Source of the DNA: Gorsachius magnificus
Taxonomy: Eukaryota > Chordata > Aves > Pelecaniformes > Ardeidae
Reading direction: 5' to 3'
NCBI GenBank assembly: GCA_034008185.1
Contig: CM067083.1
Coordinates: 1-64,000, forward strand
Length of the DNA: 64,000 bases
Every line of letters starts with the position of its first letter. Within the stretch, counting starts at the first letter, position 1. The position numbers were made by a program, and so were the translations under genes. Below, one piece after another: positions 36,419-49,493 of this stretch. The notes beneath the pieces are model-generated. The model made no database searches. It saw only the letters and a list, made by a program, of their open reading frames with translations, and was not told where the DNA came from.

Positions 36419-37259
36419 TTAAATCCCCCAAATAAGTCTCCCTAAGGCACAGCTTCGTTAAGAAATCATCCTAAGTGGTAGTAATTTTTTATGGTCCATG
36501 CTCTAAATTCTCTAAGTATTCACAATTTTGGCATTTTGCCATGAAAGGTCCTTACCTCTCATTTTAGTACCACACTTCCTGGGATCAGAAGCAAGTAAGG
36601 AATTGTATATTTATGTTACTTAATATCCTTTGGCTCCAGAGTGACTCTTTTGTGATGAATAAAGGCTAAGCTAAGTGTGAATGTGGCAAACTAATGTAAG
36701 GTTAAAATTTATTTGGGGCAGGGCAGCTAAAGTTACTGCTAAATTCAGTAATGAAGTACAGTTCTTGGAGGCTACAGACACTTGTTATGCCTTAAAAATC
36801 CAAATAAATGGAATACTTTGAGAGCTGCTTTTGTTATACAAAGCTTCGCCATCATTCATATAATACAGAACACCCAGTTCGATGGCAAGCGTGTGGCTGG
36901 TTCAAATTCCTCATTTTTCAGCTAGAAGTACATCCTATGATTCTTCCAGTGCTAGAAATCACTGCAGAACAGTTACTCTGGTAACAGCTTCCTGGTGGCA
37001 GTATTTGAGCATAGACAAAAGACACCCTGCAAGCTCAAGATCTGCCTCGCTGAGAGGCACAGAGGCTGCGTTCTCCCTGCAGACCTTTTCGGACGGCAGA
37101 ATAGGCCCCAAGCAGCAGAGGGCAACACAGCTGCATTACCCCACTGCAAACTGTCGCGCAGCTAAGCATCATTAACAGCATTTACCACCTTCATTATGCC
37201 AGTTACTGTACCCAGAGCAAGCGGGTAGAGACTTCACAAGCACAGAAGCACCGAATACT

Positions 37260-37345
37260 GAAAACCAATCAACCAAACATCCGTGCCAGTGCCAGCCCCC
37301 CACCCCCATCAACCAAACAAGAAAACCCCCAAACAACCAAACTGC
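37260..37345. repeat. A/C-rich low-complexity tract
   Basis: CCAAAC- and ACCCCC-type words without strict periodicity. Similar tracts occur near 18410, 30334, 41030, 49088, 56643 and 57716. Confidence 0.75.
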
Positions 37346-40300
37346 TTTTTTCTAGCTTTGGTCAGCAACTTGCAGCACCTCTGGACAGGGCTAGAAAGGA
37401 AAGTAAATGGGGTAAAGAACTTTCACTGCATGCTCAGATAAGAACAGGCACAATCAATCAAACTTTACTACCTGGATCAATTATCACTACCTATGCACCT
37501 CTCCCTTTTTGTTCTCTTCCTCTGTTTGCTTACTTATGATGTGATGCCTTTTAGATTTGCAAGGCATCTAAAATGCAGGTGATCCCTGAGAGCCAAAAGC
37601 TGTTAGTAACTGTCACTATGCCTTCAAGGGGCACAAAACACACAGGCACATGTTGTGTGCAGAAGGGAAGTTGTGTTTACATCAGTTACGACAGGGCTCT
37701 GGAACGGCCATAATAGGAATCCTGGGTTCCCCTTTCAACCACGGTGCCAGCAGAACCTAGTGTTGTAACCCAAGAATCCCCACAAAAGCCAAACTGTGAA
37801 TCACAAAAGTGTTTTCATGAGCTGTACCTCCAGTAAATATTGCTCAGAAACTTCCTGCTCACCTTCAGAGCCAGTTAGCGATGTTACAAACCAGAGATAG
37901 CTGTGGCAAAGAGCAAGTTACACACAGACACTGGCTGTGGGCTTACCTAGATAGAACTTCCCTCCTTGGTCAAGAGGTGGAAACAAAACATGTTGCAGAG
38001 GGAACTTTTTTTGCCTACAAAAGAAGTTACATCACATGCAAAAGAAGGTGCATGACTGGTGTCAGCTATAAGGACTGGCGCTGCTTGCTACCACGAAACA
38101 ACCTAAAGCTAGTAAGAGTTTGCACATGTACAGAGGGTGACAGCGTTCCTCTTCGGTATGGCTGGCTTAATGTTGTCAAACACACCCAAACTGTTATAAA
38201 CCGGAAGATCAATTTGAGTAGGGTGCTGTTGGGTTTTTGGAACCTCCAGGTACTTACACAGACAATCCCTCCCACACGCTGAGATCCAAGGAGGAATGCA
38301 ATCTGTGAGCCCACACCTTGCTGACTTAGATACACATGCACCTCCGTGTTCCAGCTGCTTCTGCCCCTCAGGAAATAAGCCAAAGATTACGAGTATCTGA
38401 TCATGACGAGACTTTCTGCCGCTCCTAAACAGTACCAGTTCAAACGTCCCTGATGCACCTCAGCTAGACCGGTACTAGTATGTCACTGCAATCCACAGGA
38501 AGGTAAACTAGGAACAAACAACACTTTAAAAAAGTATTTCCTACCCAAATAATAAACAGAGAGGCAAAGAGAAAGATCAGACCTGGTGAACTCTGGCAAG
38601 AGCATAGCTTGGGAAAAACCACATCTGGCAAACCACATCCAACCTATGAGAAGCCACCTCCCCAGGTCCAGGAGGTAAATGCAGTCAGAAGTCCACTGGT
38701 CTGTTCTGACAGCCTATTTGCAATGGTCTAGCACTACTGAGCATCATCATCTGAGTTTGGTTTTTATTCTTAACAGTATTTTAATTAATGATCTGGGCAC
38801 TAAACACACAGTCAAACCCTGACACACGCGAGTTCTTGAAATTTCTCATGTCAGAGTTAGACTGCAAAATTATTTGGGACTGCGATGTGCGTGTAACTTC
38901 TTTGGAAACAACAGCATGGAAAGAAGAACCGTCTGAATTCCTCACGATCACCTGATTAATTCAAGCCTACAGAATAAGAAGTAGCTATAACCTGAACGCT
39001 ACCACAATATGCTGCATGTTATGCAACAATTAAATTTGTCTCCTAGTTTTACTTTTGGGGTCTTTTTGTTTGGCTTCGTTTTTGTTTGTTTTGGTTTTTT
39101 TTTCAGTGACTCCCAATAAAAGAAAACCTGACTAGGTCACATTAAACTCAAAATCAAAACACAAATCAGCCTCCATGGATGGTCTACCTTAACGCAGGGG
39201 TACTACACTGGTTCCTCTCCAGTGGGACAGGAGTTTCAACACAACTTACAAGGAATTAACAAAAATACATAATTCATGCAAGTTTCCTTAGATTTGAGAA
39301 AACCCCTAAGCTGTGGGAAGTAAGCAGAGGTAACTGCCAAGATAAACAATGCTGTCCTGCATCCTGATTAGACTTAGCTGACAGTAAAAAGGACAAGGAG
39401 CAGGCTGAAGCCTGTAACCAGGATGATCCTCTCTCTCGCACCCACAGGGCTGTAACACACACCTCGGTCGCGTACCTATGAAGCAAATGCTCCTGCCCTC
39501 CTGCTCGCTACAGCAATTGTCTTTTGGACTCTGAAATCCTACCTACGCCTCTTGCTCTGAGCCTTGTAAAACCTAACCTTCTGACATTTCCCCCATTTTT
39601 TTGTGGGACTTGGGACAATGAGCCGATCTGCTCTCTGAAACTACTGCCAACCTCCCCAGTCTCCTGCATTGACAAACACTGGCCTGAGGAATGGACTCTT
39701 CTCTCTTTGGGGTTACGGACACAGTGAAGGTGCATCCAGCTTGTGTGCACATCCTATCAGGATGACCAATGCTGTTCCATGGGTTTGCTGTGTTGAATTA
39801 AACTAAGCCAGCTGCTGTAGGGTTTACACACACACCTCCCGCTCTGTGGAAGAACTTACCCGCCCTTCTGAGGGCATGAGAGGAGCTGTAGGATGACCTA
39901 GATGGCCATCAGCATTTGAGGGATTCGCTCTGCTCCCGCTCTGTGGAGCAGGCTGGTTATCAGCCCAAATGAAAGAGCGACCCTGGGTTTAGCCTATCAT
40001 CCCAGATGCACTCACTAGCCAGGAGGAAGGTCCTAGTGAGAGACCAGGTTTGATACTATAATGAAGATAAGGACTCTTAACTTGCACTTGAATGGGTCCA
40101 CATTTCCTCACTCCATTTTTTGCCTGGATTGGCCTCTGGTTTTAGGGTACTTGCACACCAGAATCGTTACAGCTGAAGGGACAGGACAAAGCTGCTGGGG
40201 AAAAGGTTGCTGGATACTGGCCTACCTGTCAACAATAACGAAAGCAATTCACCATGCAAGACACAGAAGGGGACTCTACTTAAGTTAATAACTGCTGTGG

Positions 40301-43189
40301 AAAAATGTAGAAGACACAGGCACGAGGGCTGTCCAGTGCAAAAAACGAGGGAGTGAGCAAAGTTCCGCCCTTGTTTCTGTCACGGTAACAGAGCAGGAAG
40401 GGAATAAGCTGCAGCAGCTGCCCCCTCCAGCAAAGCATCCCCAAATCATTGCACAGGCACCAAACGCTCCAGAAGACTGGGGCTTTACAGCCTTCCCCAC
40501 AGAGGGACAGCAGCAAGCTTCTTCCCCTCAGTGTCATTCACAAGGACGACAGACACGCAGGGGTCCTAGGGCCCCCGAGGGAGACTGAGTGCCTCCTAAA
40601 AGGCCACCTGGATGCCACCAGCCCCATCATGTGTGCTCCCCCATCCTACGTGGACCGGAGCTGCCATTGCACGCAGAAGCTCTCTAGCTGCCCTTTCAAA
40701 GGTCACCGGTACAGCGCAGGTCAGAAATTTATCCCATTTATGCCCCCTTCTGACACCTCCGCTCATTTGCACTACTGAGATACGTGTCTGTGCTGGGAAA
40801 AAGTCCAGGCGTCCAACACCAGGGAGTACAGTAACAGACGACGTGAGCACCCCACTTCAAACATGTTTTTACAAGCCTCTTTTTTTGCCTGCTTTTATGT
40901 GCTTACAAGCCAAAGTTGTAGGCCCAGTTACTTGAATCATTCTCAGTATTACTTGAGCCACAGATGTAAAAAGGGGAGACAAGTCCAAAATACAACTAGG
41001 GGGAGAAGTATAAATCTGAAAGTCACCACATAACCACAAGAAAACCCCCAGCAACAAAACCAAACAAAACCCACACCACAATACTAAAGATGCAGACATG
41101 CGATTTCAGGTACTTCTTTTTCTGAATACAGTCGAGAGGTCTTGCAACCGCTGCCTTTCTAAAACTGTCCCGGGTGCACGTGGATATATGCTAAAGCGAA
41201 AAATGAGCGAGGAGAACAGACGTTCCTTTAAGCTCAGATTTCTCTAGATGCAAATCCAAATGCCACATCAAGATACCAACTTCTGAACAGCAGAACAGAC
41301 AATAATCAGAGCAGCCTACATTAATTACGAAGTTTTAAATTAAGTACAAAGAAATAAAGTTATGATAGCAAACAGATCCTTGTGGGGCATCCAGTTTAAA
41401 TAAGAACTCTGGAAAACCTTAGCTGAAATGACTGTAATCTTGCTCTGTAGTTCTGTGTAAACAAAATATATCAGTGCACAACTACTTATATCATTTACAC
41501 CAACTTTGATACAACTTCGTGCTTACATGGAGTTACATACAGTTCAGAATTATGTAGTCATACAAAAACTGACCTTAATTTATTCAGATTTCACAGTTTA
41601 CATTCATCATCTTAAAAGTAACAGAAAAGAATGAATTCCTTTTTTTATTGGATGGCTATTATTTCAATATGAAACAGAATTCAGTTAAGTAGCCATGGAA
41701 ATGGCATTATTCATTTTTTTGTGTTAGCTTTACTTAGATATTTTAATCAAAATATATTTTGCACTCAAAATTAACAAATTTGGTTTAAAAAAAATCTATA
41801 AAAAAACCAGTAAAAAAATCCGGTGGATCTGTAAAACAGGGAGACTTGATTGTTTCTAGCTAAGGGTACCCACCAAGCTTTTAGAACTAGTAGATGTTAG
41901 TCTTTCATGCATACGGCGTATTCAAAGATACAAGAAACCTTTTCTCAACTGAAAATTAGCTAATGATTGTTTAAATTAATTAACTGAACCCACCAAAATG
42001 GAGAAAGTATCCTTTCCACCCCTGTAAAACAACTGTGCTTTCAAAAACTTTAAAACTTGAGTAACGTGCCACCAGGGGCATAGCCAAGGACTTTGATTAG
42101 TTCAGCTGTCTTACGGTCTTTACTACTTGGGCAACAAAGGTGCTGCTCAGTGTTTGCTATTTAAATAATTTAAATAGATATTGTAGTAAGTTTTAGCACA
42201 TTTCTAAAGTATTTATAGAAAGAAAAAGCAAGCTAAAAAGCATGGATGTAATTCTGAATAACAAACTGTTACCCACTTCATTAATTCGCTGCCTTGAAGA
42301 ACAAAGCCCAACAGCTCCAGAGCTGGCACACACTGCAGTCAGATAACACGGAATGCCTGCATCGCTTGCTTTCCTCTTGCAACAAATATTTCAACAATCG
42401 GTACAAAAATGTGTTCTCTTGTTAACACAAAGATTAAAATACTGACTATCCTCCACATGTCAATTTAACAGATATTACCAATCAAGCATAACAGCCATAG
42501 CAAAGCCAAAATGCTGGGGTCCCACTATGCCCACTTAAAGGTACAAGTTTAACATTACAAATTTCCACAGTCCGCACCTATGCGGCATGACCTATTTTAA
42601 AAAGCCAGAACTTTTATCTGCACTGTAATATGCATCTTGAATAATTTCAAGGTTAAGGAAATGCCCCCATGTACTTAATTTTTTTTTTCTGTGCAAGATA
42701 CACACATATAAATGAACCTTAACACATAACCCACAAAAGTATCCTCTCATACCAGTCAATGCTTTACTTCCTAACCTGAGAACATAAATAAATCATGTTA
42801 CTGTACATTGACTCTTTACACAGCCACTTGAAGCAATGGACATTTTTAGTCTTTACAGTGTGAAAGCAAAGCTCATTGCCATAGACAATAGGAATAACAT
42901 CAGTAGTTTCCTGCTTTAGACATTCATCAGCACCCAAGGTTTGTCACAAGGAAGTCGAAGTGAAGTTCAGTTGCTTTTAGAAGAAATTAAGGTAAATACA
43001 CAGAACAACTGAATCTCTGGGCACTCCTCCTGCACAAAGGCAAATTCCTTGAAGAGCCAGGTTATCTACACCCCCTATGCTGCTGGGATGAAAAGTGCTA
43101 GGGCATAAGCCACCCAAGAAGAGAGCACAATGAAAACATTCCTGTCACGGTACACCTCCAAGAACTATGAAAATAAACATTTTAATCAC

Positions 43190-43284
43190 CTTCGCAAATC
43201 AGCAGATTCATCTTCCACTGTGAGATCTGTCTGTACCATCTCCTGTTTCAGTTCTCCGATTTCTGAGGCAATTGTGTCAATGAG
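43190..43284 (-). CDS. RIN2: RIN2 exon: N-terminal LIDTIASEIGELKQEM segment
   Basis: The 95-bp exon encodes residues 20-50 plus two bases of codon 51. It begins LIDTIASEIGELKQEMVQTD, a short amphipathic segment that continues GSFFK of the preceding exon, as in mammalian RIN2. The acceptor ends TTTCTAG. The donor reads CGAAG|GTGATT, which lacks the usual G at +5. Phase 2 matches the next exon, giving a serine codon AG|T across the junction. Confidence 0.93.
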
Positions 43285-45738
43285 CTAGAAAGGGACAAAA
43301 ATAGTATGACGTCAAGTGAGTGGAAGAGGTGTGGAAAAGCAGCCCGGGCAAGTTTAGTCACCAGAGATTACAAACTTTTTTTTTTTTTTAAATCTCATCC
43401 TATTTGAACTTCCCCTTGCAAAGGAAAAAGTAAGGGTTGGGGCCACTTATAATTGTTCTCAGAGGAAGACTAATTCCTGTTTTGTGGCAGTACAAAACCT
43501 TCCAGGTTGGCCAGATTTTTTATTTAAATATATTAAATCTGCATTCTCAACATCTTATACAAGAACTTAAAAGAACTAAGTTATTTGATCATTTGTAGCG
43601 TTTACTTTCTCAAACAAAAAGAAAAAATATAATTAGAAGAGTTCCATCTGCAAGAGTTATTTCAGAAGGGACGCTAAACCAGCATTACGATATTGTGGTG
43701 GATGACAAGCAGCAATGCAAGAAAGAAGTGGGTGGCTGCTTTTCACATTAGGTCTTGGACTGCCCTGGAACAGAACAACTCAATTAAGAGAGAACTGCCT
43801 CGTAACACATCAGCTCAGGTGGAAGACAACCCTAATTTTGGACACGAGGGCAAGAACTCATTTTAGAGTGGGCAAGCCTAGCACTAGGGCTGTATCTGAG
43901 AAATACGGCATTTGCGAGCCAGATGTCTGGGAAAAGTTTTATTTAACAGAAACCAACCATGAAGCTTGCAAGGCACGCTCTCTTGGACATTCTTTGCAGC
44001 GACTGCATCGTTTGCTTGACACGCCGCACCATGCCAGTATACAAACCCTGGCCGCGTTCCCCCTCTCCTGCCTGTAGTGAAACCTAATTAAAAGGTTTGC
44101 AGCGATGCCCTCTCCTCTACCACCACCCCTGCACTTCAGAGCAAATGAACAAAAACCCTGGCAGGGCAGTAAGGACAGCTTTCCAGTCCGAGTTAGAACA
44201 GCCTTCATAGTTGCCCACAAGACATGACCTCGAGTCCCAGTGGTGTTAGGTAGCTCAGTACGGCAGTGTTTTCAGAGAATTGCAGGCAACATTTGCTATA
44301 CTGCTTTATTATTGGAAGTTTACCTCAGAAATTCACATGCTCCTTTCCTGTGCAGCATTATTCTGATCAATTAAAAAAAGTTTCAGTCTCTGCTTATGAT
44401 ATGCCAACTCCGTTAATTATACCTGAAGCGAGAATGAATTCCCATAGCCTACATCCATACCATAGGCTTCTTTCTGTCCGGGTCAGAGCTCCCAGCCATA
44501 CCGTGCCACTGGCATTACAGTTTACAAACATCTTCCACCTGCTGACTCTGAAACCCCCCCTGAGTCACTGCGGCGCGACGTGAGCAATGCCTTCCTGACC
44601 ACGCCAAAGAGCAGCAGGAGGAACCCACACCGCCCTGACGGAGCGGCCTCACGCCTGGCTGCAGCACTCCCTGCCCCTACAGAACAGCACCTCCGAAAAA
44701 CAGCCACTGAGTGCCCTGCTAGGCACAGGTAAATTCATTCCTCCTTTTGCATCAGGGATGAATCCAGCCCCCGTGTTGGCTTTACACAGTGAAAATGAGA
44801 CACGCCACTGCTGTTGGATGAGCCTCTCTAGAAAGGCACTGCGCCGTCGTGCCCGTCTGACAGCGGTTACGGGCAGCAGCATCACCTCAGAGGGAAGCTT
44901 GGACCCGGGTGGGTGCTCGGAGAGCAGTACCAGGCTCTCGCCAGTACAGGGCCGACTGCGTCCTGCAGATCACACTTTGTTTTTTCTCTTTTAAAGCCTC
45001 TACCGCCTTAGCATCATCATCCCCAATACATTTATTCTTGCGATCCTGTGAAATGCAATACAGCTGCAAATCTCAGTGACCTGATGGAGAGGGAATTTCA
45101 TGCTATGGTGGGCTGCCCCAAACAGCGAGGTTCCACTTCTTCCCTCGGGCTGGCTTGGCTGTTCATCTAGCCCTGTTAGCTTGTTCAGCTTGCTGAAAGG
45201 TTGGAAGACTGTTTCACTTTGTCTTTTGGGCAGTTTTCTGCAGCCTTAATGACCTGAACCTAATCCCTGAGAGGGTCAGACAAAGCTGCAGAACAGATAC
45301 CAGGAACAGAGGACAGCACCGGGCCGGGAGCACGTCTGCCCCTCTCAGCAAGTCACTAGATCCCGTCAGCCCCAGCATGAAATCTCGCCCTGCTGCTCAG
45401 CCACCCCAGCAAACAGCCCAGGGGTTTGGGTGTTGGTGCTGACCCTGGAACGGGAACCTCTGCCCCAGCTTAGGCACCCCAAACTAGCCAATATCAGCCC
45501 CCCAAAACTCTGCCATCTGACCAGACGCCTCGGGAATTCAGGCCGTTCTGGTCTTCCAGTCATCTGCTCAGGAGCAGGAAACAAGCTTTTGGGCTGACAC
45601 TAATGACAAAAATAACTACCAGCCTCCGCAGGGAATAAAAAGCTGCACACCCCTGTCACGCACTGTATTAGGAGTGGGACTGCGCACTAACTGCTGAACT
45701 ACCAGGATATTTAATCAAATAGTTTTCTTCTTTTTTTT

Positions 45739-45804
45739 AATCATAGAATCATAGAATATTTTGGGTTGGAAGGGACCCCTAGAGGTCATCTAGTCCAACC
45801 CCCA
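45739..45804 (-). mobile_element. CR1 3' end fragment
   Basis: Short minus-oriented CR1 terminus: a doubled ATCATAGA word, then GGTTGGAAGGGACCCCTAGA and GTCATCTAGTCCAACCCCC. Confidence 0.92.
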
Positions 45805-48289
45805 TGTGGATTGCTGTTCAGGTTTTAAAGGAAAAGAAAGACATTGATCTATGGAAAGTCTTTGGCTACAAACCCAAACGACGGCTGATGTACCTAGCCC
45901 ATTTTTTTTTTAACAGCAATCCTTCTGTACAGTAATGCTTCTGGACCTGTAGAGAGAGATCTCCACTAATTCAGTTCAAGAGCCAATTAATTCAAAACAG
46001 AGAAAGTGACCACTAGCATAAAAAGATGAAAAATTGCATTTCTCTACCAAGCTGTGACTGAGCAGTAGAAGTGGAAGGATCAGCTCTACTAGGCCTAAGT
46101 CCCTGACAAGCAATCCACTCCAGGCTCTAGCCGCAATAATCACTCTTAAAGTATTAGAATGTGCCTTCTTAAAGTTAGTTCTAAATAACTAGTGACATTC
46201 TAAAATACTGACACAATGGATTTCTTTTTATTTGTATGAAGAGGTATGAAACACAAGTCAAAAAACCCTAATAAATACACGTTCAGATCAAAATACATGG
46301 TTCAGAAAGAAATATACTCTTTGCCATTTTTAAATAGGGAGTGTGACAAGTATACGTAAAAAACAGAGCACACCTTTGGTGAACAAAATCCATTCTAGGT
46401 TTAATTACAGCCTATCAATTACTTAAATCAGGATTTCCTCTTCCTGGATTAAAATCACATTTCATAACTGATGGCGCTTCACAGTGGAACACACATCCGA
46501 AGGGCTTTCTTTATTAAAAAGAAGTTCCAATGTCAAAACAGAAGCAAAAAATATTTGGTTTCAGGTACCTGCTAAATTTCCCCAGTCTTCATTCGCTGTT
46601 AGGTTTGCTAAGTGCAGTAAGGTAGCCAAACACAACCACACAAAGTGTCACTGCTAAATAAGATACAGACTGCTGACACAAGTCTTACTGCGTCTCTGCA
46701 GCTTTTGCAGCCCCCTTCGCCCTTCTGGTTCTGCTGAAGCTTTTAATTTCAGTTCCTCAAAGCAGCTCATAACCGCTCAGCACAGTCTTCGGTTTGCTTT
46801 TTTACTCCCTTATCCTTCATACCTTTGCCTGCATCTTTGCATGCATCCCACCACGTCCTTGCCTTTTTTTTTTTTTTCCCGCCATTCAGGAGCAACATGT
46901 TCAGCCCCTCTTTCAAGTACTCAAACACAAGACTTGCAAATTTTAATTGACTTCAGTGCCAGGAAATGGAACCTCTAGATTAAGAAGCAGACAGACTTAA
47001 ATTAAGGTAATATCCTTATCTCCCCAGCCATACTGGACACTGTATTTCCATCTTCCATATTAGCCTCTAAACAGTAGGGTTTCTCAAATGAAATCCTCCC
47101 AGTCCCTCCAGCAGCTGAATGAGTAAAGCGGAGTTCATTCTTCTCGTATTTTCAGATCTCCTAGCCTCCCAAGTGCTCCAATAAGGCAGCATGCAGACCT
47201 TCCTTGCTGCAGCAACTCTCTGCTGCTGTTAAAACCTCTCCAAAGTTGCACCTGAACACAACCGAGAGTTGAATTATTATTTGAACTGACCAGATTACAG
47301 CCTTTTCTCTTGTCCCACCAGATCGCCACAAAGGCTCTAACACTCTCTGCAGAGTCATGAACGCAGCCACATCAGGAACAGAACCACCTTGTGTGCTTCA
47401 TCCTGCAGTAGCGGCTAAAAATTAACTTTTCCAACAGATGAAGCAAGGCTTGGTTTTTTGTTTTAAATCACGGCATTCCCTGAAGATGTTTCCTATTCAC
47501 TGTGAGAGCATGAAGTTTTTCAAGCACCAAGTAGTGATGAATATGAGCAATTTAGCCAGCTGTAAATACACTAAGGCTCCCTGTCATGGCTTGCCTGGAG
47601 CCATCTCAGAGGGAAGGCACCACTAGCGAGCTACCAGCACACAACATGAATCGACACCTGGAGTCTCATTACAGATGGCAACTGATTCACAAATGAGCCG
47701 CAACTATATTTGACCATTTAAAACATGAACTTGTGATGGAAATCGTTACCTGAAGCTCAACATGTTATTAAACACTACTCAAGGATTTACTCTGTTAACA
47801 AAACAGACCTACTGTAGGTAAGAGCTCTGCTGTATGCAGTATTGAGTAAGGTCAGCAGAGAAGCCTTTTGGCTGAATTAGCAATACAACTCTGCTCCAGT
47901 GCTACATGTGTTGGTCACCCTGTCAGATCCCCTGTTGCAGGGCCTAACGAGGGGACGGGGGCATCACAAAGGGCCCAGGGAGAGCAGGAAACCAGAGGAA
48001 TCGCCCCCAGCTCCTTCCATTGCACAGAGCCAAGTAAAACACCAGGCCCACCACACAAGCGCCTCGAAGACAGTCCGGCTCCGAACAGCCAAGCTGGAAC
48101 TGACCATCTAGTCGTTTCCAAGGGATTACCCTCAAACCGCTGGAAGTCAGCTCTGCCTGGCGGCAGACGGGCCTCTTTCGACGGTCTTCCGTCTCGTCAG
48201 CTGTCTGCTTAGGATTCAAGCAGCGCAGGAGACAGACTGCTTGGCAATCCCCTGGCTCCGTCAGAGAAATCAGCCATCCATACAGACAA

Positions 48290-48510
48290 GCTGCTCAGGA
48301 ATAAGGGGAGAGCGAGTCAACGCCCCACCCAGCGCCCCAAATCTACCTGGCGTTTCCTTTCCCCCTGCACTCAGGGAGAGGCAAGGAGCGGAGGTGCCTC
48401 AGGAACCATGGCGCGTGGCTGCCTGCAGGCTGGGCACGGGACGCCGGCCGGGCGCCGCCTGCACGCCCACCGCAGCAGCCAGCGATCCGTGCGTTAACGA
48501 CTCCAGGAGG
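48290..48510. promoter_or_regulatory. small GC/CpG-rich patch in the largest RIN2 intron
   Basis: CpG-dense sequence around 48400-48500 (for example GGGACGCCGGCCGGGCGCCG). It may be an alternative promoter for RIN2 isoforms that use the exon at 43190, but no splice donor or conserved protein supports this. Short frames starting at CCATGG on either strand stop quickly. Confidence 0.25.
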
Positions 48511-49391
48511 CTGTGAAGATGGCAAGGGTGGGAGGTATGGGGGCACCACATACCGTGAGAAGCAGCGTGGGAAGCACACGCTCCTGCTTCAAAGGCAGAA
48601 AGGGGAAATGGCAAGCAAAGCGGAGCAACCCTCTGTGACGTTAGCAGCTGCTTTTGAATCGTAAGCTGCCAGCACCACAGCCCAGATTTCTTTCCCTAAA
48701 AAGCTTCCCACGCTGGTAACTGCATGAAAACTAAGCTGCCATTCCCCGTGAACCAGCTGCGAGGCGCAACACAGGACCGAACAGCTCTGCATAAGCAGCT
48801 TCACCTCAGTCTTTGCACCCACAAGACCACTTGCAGCCACAAAGAGCCACCACACTAGCAAGTGCGCCCTGTTCTCCAACACATCCACAGAGATTAAGTG
48901 GCTCACAGGCCAACAGTTTGCACAACAGAAGAGCTTTTCAGCATCCTTCCCCGAGAAGTACACGGTACCAGGAGATCTCCACAGAAGCACCCATGGGCTT
49001 TCAGCCACCGCCTCAACGCCTGCCTTGCTGTGTTGCTTTCTGGCTGTTGGCCGATTTAACTGGGTTAACCGGCTTCCACCTGCCTTTAGGGGAAAAAAAC
49101 CAACCAAACAAAAAAAAAAACCACCAAAAACCAAACTCATGAAACAACTGCCTTCCAGAAAACAAAATCCCTGGGCACTACAGCAAAGAATTCTAATCCA
49201 AGTTGTATAACAGCACGATAACATGCTCAAAAATTCAAGCTGACACTCCACACTATCATTCCATGTATCCGTTTGACCCCAGAAGATGGAACAATGCAAA
49301 GGAATTTAAATACTGTATCACCTCCCTACAGCGCAACTCCTTGGTTAGCTCCTTTGTTCACTGACACCTGAAAGCTAACCGCGGCAGCATG

Positions 49392-49493
49392 CTTAGGGAC
49401 AGGGTTCAGTGGTGGGATGGCAGGGGTAGGTTAACGGTTGGGCTTGATGATCTTAAAGGGCTTTTCCAACCTCAACGATTCTATGATTCTATG
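49392..49493 (+). mobile_element. CR1 3' end fragment
   Basis: Plus-oriented CR1 terminus: GGTTGGGCTTGATGATCTTA and then TTTTCCAACCTCAACGATTC and repeated ATTCTATG at the end. By eye it is the same subfamily as the copy ending at 3726. Confidence 0.92.

Larger units (their letters stand above)
35677..43189 (-). other. RIN2: RIN2 intron upstream of the SH2 start exon
   Basis: About 7.5 kb. Contains a purine-rich tract at 36316-36418, A/C-rich tracts at 37260-37345 and 41030-41080, a T/G-rich tract at 39055-39103 and a possible LINE-like scrap near 38770-38820. No gene recognised. Confidence 0.85.

Noticed and set aside
47868..48212. Plus-strand 114-codon ORF
   Set aside because: No recognisable domain, splice support or conservation evidence; located inside a RIN2 intron.
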